A model generated the notes under the pieces. It was not told where the DNA came from, searched no databases, and saw only the letters and a program-made list of their open reading frames with translations. This document shows positions 60,396 through 64,000 of a DNA stretch of 64,000 nucleotides, one piece after another. The stretch lies in contig JBEIDF010000002.1 of assembly GCA_040383605.1 (NCBI GenBank), positions 1 through 64,000 of the forward strand, written 5' to 3'. A program made the position numbers and the translations under genes. Numbering within the stretch: the first letter of the stretch is position 1; every line of letters starts with the position of its first letter. This DNA is from M3007 sp040383605 (GTDB taxonomy: Bacteria; Bacteroidota; Bacteroidia; Chitinophagales; Saprospiraceae).

Positions 60396-60446
60396 CAGCC
60401 CGAAATCAAAAACATTCAATTTTTTCACCAAAAAAGAAGTATTTAC

Positions 60447-60641
60447 ATGCTGATCGTTCCGGTCAAAGACGGCGAGCCCATTGACAAAGCGTTGAAGAAG
60501 TACAAACGCAAATTCGAGCGCGCGGGTATCCTGAAAGAGCTGCGTCGCCGCAAAGCGTTCGCAAAGCCCTCCGTGGAGCGCCGCACAGAAGTCCTCAAAG
60601 CAATTTACAAAGAGGAAATGTACGGCAACAAGAACGATTAA
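60447..60641 (+). CDS. rpsU: 30S ribosomal protein S21
   Basis: 64 residues from ATG 60447 (MLIVPVKDGEPIDKALKKYK), exact family length. Highly basic with FERAGILKELRRRKAFAKPS and VERRTEVLKAIYKEEMYG. S21 sits at the anti-Shine-Dalgarno region of the 30S subunit; in Bacteroidota it is among the proteins that sequester the 16S 3' end. xerC starts 17 bp downstream, the order usual in this phylum. Confidence 0.96.
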   Translation: MLIVPVKDGEPIDKALKKYKRKFERAGILKELRRRKAFAKPSVERRTEVLKAIYKEEMYGNKND

Positions 60642-60658
60642 TTCCGTATCTTTACGGA

Positions 60659-61552
60659 ATGTTCCACGAGGAATCGTTTCTGAATTATTTAGCGTCCGCG
60701 CGGCGTTTGTCGCCGCATACGCTGCTTGCATATCGCAACGATCTGTTGCAATTTCTGAATTTTCTTAGGAATATTCAATGCCTTACCTCGGTCGCCGAGG
60801 TGAGGCATCTCCATATACGGGCCTGGGTTGTGGAGCAGATGCAAGCGGGCCAAAGTCCCCGCAGCGTGAACCGGCGGCTTTCCTGTTTAAAGCGTTATTT
60901 CAAATATTTAAGGCAGCGCGCGTTGCTGGACAAGGACCCGATGCGCAAAGTGGCGGGGCCGCGCAGCGGCAAGCGGCTTCCGGTGTTTATTCCGGAAGCG
61001 CAGTTGTCGGAGCTATTCCGATTTGTGGAATTTGGGCCTGAATACCTGTCGCAGTGCCGGCGTATGATACTCGAAATTTTGTACGGCACGGGGATTCGGC
61101 GCGGCGAGCTGATCCAGATCCGGTGCGCCGACGTGGATTTGGGCCGTGGTGTGCTTCGTATTCATGGCAAGGGCGGCAAGGAGCGCCTGGCCCCGCTCGC
61201 TCCGTACCTGATTCGCCTGTTGGAGGATTTTTTGCAACTGCGTCAGGCTACTTTTGCGGATCATCCGGCGCCCTGGCTGTTGCTGACCCCATCCGGCGCC
61301 CAACTCTCCCCCGGTTTTGTGTACTATTCCGTGAAAAAATACCTGTCGGCGGTTACCACGGTGGAGCAACGCAGTCCGCACGTGCTGCGCCATTCCTTTG
61401 CCACCCACCTGTCGAACGCCGGCGCCGACCTCAACGCCGTCAAAGAACTCCTCGGCCATGCCAGCCTCGCCGCCACCCAGGTGTATATGCACAATTCAAT
61501 TGAACGGTTGAAAAAGGTGTATGCACAGGCGCATCCGAAAGCGGAAGAATGA
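60659..61552 (+). CDS. xerC: Tyrosine recombinase XerC/XerD
   Basis: 297 residues. N-terminal SAM-like core-binding domain (LASARRLSPHTLLAYRNDL), then the catalytic domain with R147 (GTGIRRGEL), K174 (GKGGKERLAPL), H241-R244 (SPHVLRHSFATHL), H267 (LLGHASLAATQ) and the nucleophile Y276 (QVYMH). Resolves chromosome dimers at dif. Its position directly after rpsU is the conserved chromosomal locus, so it is a housekeeping recombinase, not a mobile integrase. XerC versus XerD identity is not certain. Confidence 0.9.
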   Translation: MFHEESFLNYLASARRLSPHTLLAYRNDLLQFLNFLRNIQCLTSVAEVRHLHIRAWVVEQMQAGQSPRSVNRRLSCLKRYFKYLRQRALLDKDPMRKVAGPRSGKRLPVFIPEAQLSELFRFVEFGPEYLSQCRRMILEILYGTGIRRGELIQIRCADVDLGRGVLRIHGKGGKERLAPLAPYLIRLLEDFLQLRQATFADHPAPWLLLTPSGAQLSPGFVYYSVKKYLSAVTTVEQRSPHVLRHSFATHLSNAGADLNAVKELLGHASLAATQVYMHNSIERLKKVYAQAHPKAEE

Positions 61553-61554
61553 AT

Positions 61555-61596
61555 GAATTGGGGATTGGGGATTGCGGATTGCGGATTGGGGATTTG
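61555..61596. repeat. GGATTG(C/G)GG-type short-repeat island, best-preserved
   Basis: Four near-perfect tandem units, TTGGGGATTGGGGATTGCGG then ATTGCGGATTGGGGATTTGG, begin two bases after the xerC stop codon. Confidence 0.7.
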
Positions 61597-61692
61597 GTTT
61601 TTTATAACACTTATGATAAAATCGGGTTAAACCGGCCGGCGGTCTATGGGGTCTGTATGCAGATATTCGTTCTTTGCAGAAAAATTGAATCT

Positions 61693-62235
61693 ATGCGCGC
61701 AACCTACTTTTTTCTCCTGCTGATCATCGGCGCCCTGAGCGCTTGCACGCCCCGCATGACCACCTTTACGGAAGATCTTTACCGAGACTACAATTGGAAA
61801 GAGGCGGATCTCAAAAAAATTCAATTTTACCTTGCAGACGACCTGACGCTCTACCGCGACCTGGATGAGGAGGGCGCTGTGCGCATCAGCGGGGGCGAAA
61901 TCCGAATTCGCGATGGCAAAAAAGTGGAGGAAATTCGTTTCCGCGCCGGCACGCCGGGAGTCTATCTGTTCCAACCCAAGGAAGGGCACTTTGCCATCAG
62001 CTTCGAACCAGGCGACGATAGCCGCTACCTCGTGTTCGGCCCCAATCCAAAGTTCGAGGGCCGCTATATGCTCCTGGCCTCTGAATGGAACCGCCGGCGC
62101 CAGGGGAAGGTCACGTATGCCGGAGAGCGTTTCTGGACTGATTCCGCCGTTATTCCACGTTTGCAAGTGGATCTTCGCAAAACCGGCAACTACCAACGCA
62201 GCGCCCGGACGGTGAAGGGCAGACGAATTGAGTAA
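61693..62235 (+). CDS. Uncharacterised lipoprotein
   Basis: 180 residues from ATG 61693 (MRATYFFLLLIIGALSAC). Lipobox LSAC gives C18 as the lipidation site; the in-frame upstream extension is translated repeat DNA and is rejected. The mature part is beta-rich (KKIQFYLADDLTLYRDLDEE, RISGGEIRIRDGKKVEEIRF, HFAISFEPGDDSRYLVFGPN) with a basic C-terminus. Lipoproteins of this type occur widely in Bacteroidota without assigned function. It lies where hpf (raiA) often follows xerC. Confidence 0.75.
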   Translation: MRATYFFLLLIIGALSACTPRMTTFTEDLYRDYNWKEADLKKIQFYLADDLTLYRDLDEEGAVRISGGEIRIRDGKKVEEIRFRAGTPGVYLFQPKEGHFAISFEPGDDSRYLVFGPNPKFEGRYMLLASEWNRRRQGKVTYAGERFWTDSAVIPRLQVDLRKTGNYQRSARTVKGRRIE

Positions 62236-62291
62236 CGGAATTTTTTAAAACAAAAAATTTTAACTATTCCCGCATATTTCGCGTAAATGCG

Positions 62292-62299
62292 TATTTTTG
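62292..62299 (+). promoter_or_regulatory. -7 element upstream of recN
   Basis: TATTTTTG matches TAnnTTTG. The leader to the recN ATG would be about 130 nt and contains no obvious gene. Confidence 0.4.
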
Positions 62300-62432
62300 C
62301 AACTCGTTATTGCCTAAGCGTTTGTTCAAAATCTGAACAAGCGCCCACCTGAGTTGCCGCATAAAGTACGTCCAGGCGGCGCCCTGCTGCGCAATTTCGG
62401 CAAATGTAACATCAGATGCACCGACGTAAAAC

Positions 62433-64000
62433 ATGCTGAAACGCCTGCATATCCGCAACTACGCACTGATCGAAGCGCTGCAAATTGATTTTTCAGACCG
62501 CCTGACGATCATCACCGGCGAAACCGGCGCCGGAAAATCTATCCTCCTTGGCGCGCTCGGTCTTATCATGGGCGAACGCGCCGACAGCAAAATGTTTTAT
62601 AACCAGTCAGAAAAATGCGTGGTGGAAGGCGCCTTTGAAGTGTCGGCGTATGATCTGGATGACTTTTTTTCGGAACACGAACTAGATTACGATCCGGAGG
62701 TAGTCATTCGGCGCGAAATCACGCCGGCCGGTAAAAGCCGGGCCTTCGTCAACGATACGCCCGTCAGCAATCAGGTGCTTCAACGCCTTACGGAAGCGCT
62801 GGTGGATCGCCACCAGCAGTTCGATGTGCTGGATATCCACCATGTCAATTTCCAACTCCGCATGATTGACGCGCTGGCTGATAATTCCGCCCGCCTGAAA
62901 TCGTACCAGACCGCTTTTAAACAATACAACGCAAGCCGCAAACGCCTGCAGGAACTCCAGGAACGCAGCGAAACCGGCGCCCGGGAACTGGATTTTGTCC
63001 GCTTCCAACTCGACGAACTGGAAAAAGCCGCCCTCGAAGCCGGCGAACAGGAACGCCTCGAAGCCGAACTGGCGCTCCTCAACAGCGCCGAAGATATTAA
63101 ACGCGCCGCCGCCACGGCATACGGATACCTGCTCGAAAATGAGCCCTCCATCCTCAGCAGCCTCAAGGAAATCAGCCGAAAATTCCAAGCCTCCCGCAAA
63201 CATGCCAAATCGCTGGACGAACTGGCTGGTCGGCTCGATTCCACGCTGATCGAACTCGAGGAAATCGCCAAAGACTGCGAACGCCTCGCCGATCAGGTAG
63301 AATACGACCCGCAGCGCATTCAGGAAATTCAGGAGCGCCTGAATACCCTCTATAAATTGCAGAAAAAACACAACGCCACCACCACGGCCGAACTGCTGCT
63401 GCTCCGGGATCAACTCGCCCAACAACTCGGCGGATTCAGCGACCTGGGCGAGCAAATCGCCCGCCTCGAGTCGGAAGTCGCTGCACTCGAAACGCAACTC
63501 CGCCAAGCCGCCGCCGTACTCAGCGCGGAACGCAGGAAAGTCACCGCCGGATTTGAAGAAAAGGTGCACGGCCTCCTGGCCCAACTCGCCATGCCGCACG
63601 CCCGCCTGCAGGTGGATATCCGGGAATCGGATCGCCTGAACAATACCGGGACGGATGAGGTGCAGTTTCTCTTCGCTTCGAATGTCGGCAGCCGCTTCCA
63701 GCCGATCCGGGACGTTGCCTCGGGCGGTGAACTGGCCCGCCTCACGCTCTGTACCAAAAGCTTGGTGGCAGATGCGATCCCGCTCCCCACGCTCGTCTTC
63801 GATGAAATTGACACCGGCATCAGCGGGGATGTGTCGCTCAAAATGGGCCACATCCTCCGCGATCTCGCCCAAAGACACCAGGTAGTCAGTATCACGCACA
63901 CGCCGCAGGTCGCCGCCAAAGCCGATAAACATTATTTTGTCTATAAAAAAGTGGAAGAAAACCGAACGGTCACGCATGTGCGCCTGCTCTCCGATGCAGA
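62433..64000 (+). CDS. recN: DNA repair protein RecN (partial, C-terminus outside window)
   Basis: Open from ATG 62433 to the right edge (522 codons), with the C-terminal end missing. SMC-like ATPase in double-strand-break repair. N-terminal MLKRLHIRNYALIEALQIDF with Walker A TGETGAGKSILLGALGLIMG, RecN motif RADSKMFYNQSEKCVVEGAF, a coiled coil from about 170 to 370, signature FQPIRDVASGGELARLTLC and Walker B LPTLVFDEIDTGISG, then ITHTPQVAAKADKHYFVYK. The remaining ~30 residues lie beyond position 64000. Confidence 0.95.
   Translation, partial: MLKRLHIRNYALIEALQIDFSDRLTIITGETGAGKSILLGALGLIMGERADSKMFYNQSEKCVVEGAFEVSAYDLDDFFSEHELDYDPEVVIRREITPAGKSRAFVNDTPVSNQVLQRLTEALVDRHQQFDVLDIHHVNFQLRMIDALADNSARLKSYQTAFKQYNASRKRLQELQERSETGARELDFVRFQLDELEKAALEAGEQERLEAELALLNSAEDIKRAAATAYGYLLENEPSILSSLKEISRKFQASRKHAKSLDELAGRLDSTLIELEEIAKDCERLADQVEYDPQRIQEIQERLNTLYKLQKKHNATTTAELLLLRDQLAQQLGGFSDLGEQIARLESEVAALETQLRQAAAVLSAERRKVTAGFEEKVHGLLAQLAMPHARLQVDIRESDRLNNTGTDEVQFLFASNVGSRFQPIRDVASGGELARLTLCTKSLVADAIPLPTLVFDEIDTGISGDVSLKMGHILRDLAQRHQVVSITHTPQVAAKADKHYFVYKKVEENRTVTHVRLLSDA

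Noticed and set aside
60659..61552. Phage or integrative-element integrase
   Set aside because: Length, motif spacing and position directly after rpsU identify the housekeeping Xer recombinase; no attachment-site duplication was seen.
1..64000. tRNA, rRNA or tmRNA genes
   Set aside because: Looked for cloverleaf-like GGTTCRA / CCA patterns in the intergenic gaps and found none convincing.

Overview
The window looks like a chromosomal segment of a high-GC member of the Bacteroidota, most likely from the Saprospiria/Chitinophagia side of the phylum. The evidence is a complete gldKLMN gliding/type IX secretion (T9SS) core next to a PorP/SprF-type protein, several secreted proteins ending in a T9SS type A sorting domain, many DUF families typical of the phylum (DUF4199, DUF5723, DUF2027-Smr), a futalosine-pathway menaquinone gene (mqnD), and promoters of the Bacteroidota TAnnTTTG -7 type instead of Shine-Dalgarno-led genes. 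I see no rRNA, tRNA, CRISPR array, prophage or intact insertion sequence.

Layout. 1-1440: 5' part of a secreted choice-of-anchor-L/Calx-beta protein that runs off the left edge. 1768-7041: corA, then nrdB, a YegP/DUF1508 gene and nrdA, preceded by a cluster of DnaA-box-like sites. 7389-11118: LytTR response regulator and its beta-propeller LytS-type kinase. 11460-16526: two large T9SS cargo proteins. 16724-20089: helical-repeat protein, peroxiredoxin, clpS and aat, with two nested 162-bp palindromic elements between clpS and aat. 20189-25891: M23 peptidase, TraB/GumN lipoprotein, TIGR04282 transferase and a NatAB-like ABC exporter. 26068-33005: aldehyde dehydrogenase, secreted esterase, HtrA-like protease, a charged heptad-repeat protein, a pseudouridine synthase, mqnD and ald. 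33189-37105: methyltransferase, MscS channel and a YyaL-type thioredoxin-domain protein. 37102-42851: porP/sprF-like gene, then gldK, gldL, gldM and gldN. 42919-49187: Smr protein, paaB-paaC, and three envelope proteins. 49272-53454: ABCB-type exporter, two DUF4199-like proteins and an alpha/beta-hydrolase-like protein lacking its nucleophile. 53680-59429: LolA-like protein, two FtsX-type permeases, their ATPase, and an outer-membrane barrel. 59506-64000: truB, rpsU, xerC, a lipoprotein and the 5' part of recN.

How they fit together. Three secreted products with complete C-termini (and probably the truncated first gene) are expected clients of the T9SS motor and core encoded here. ClpS and Aat are the recognition and conjugation arms of the bacterial N-degron pathway. 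The LolA-like/FtsX/ATPase/barrel block looks like a dedicated envelope-spanning transport pathway distinct from textbook LolABCDE, and is the best candidate for a poorly described system.

Intergenic DNA is unusually structured: a 162-bp palindromic element flanked by an 8-bp direct repeat sits inside a second, 67-bp repeat; two further 162-bp palindromes are nested at the clpS stop codon; and at least seven gene junctions carry short GGATTG(C/G)GG-type repeat islands.
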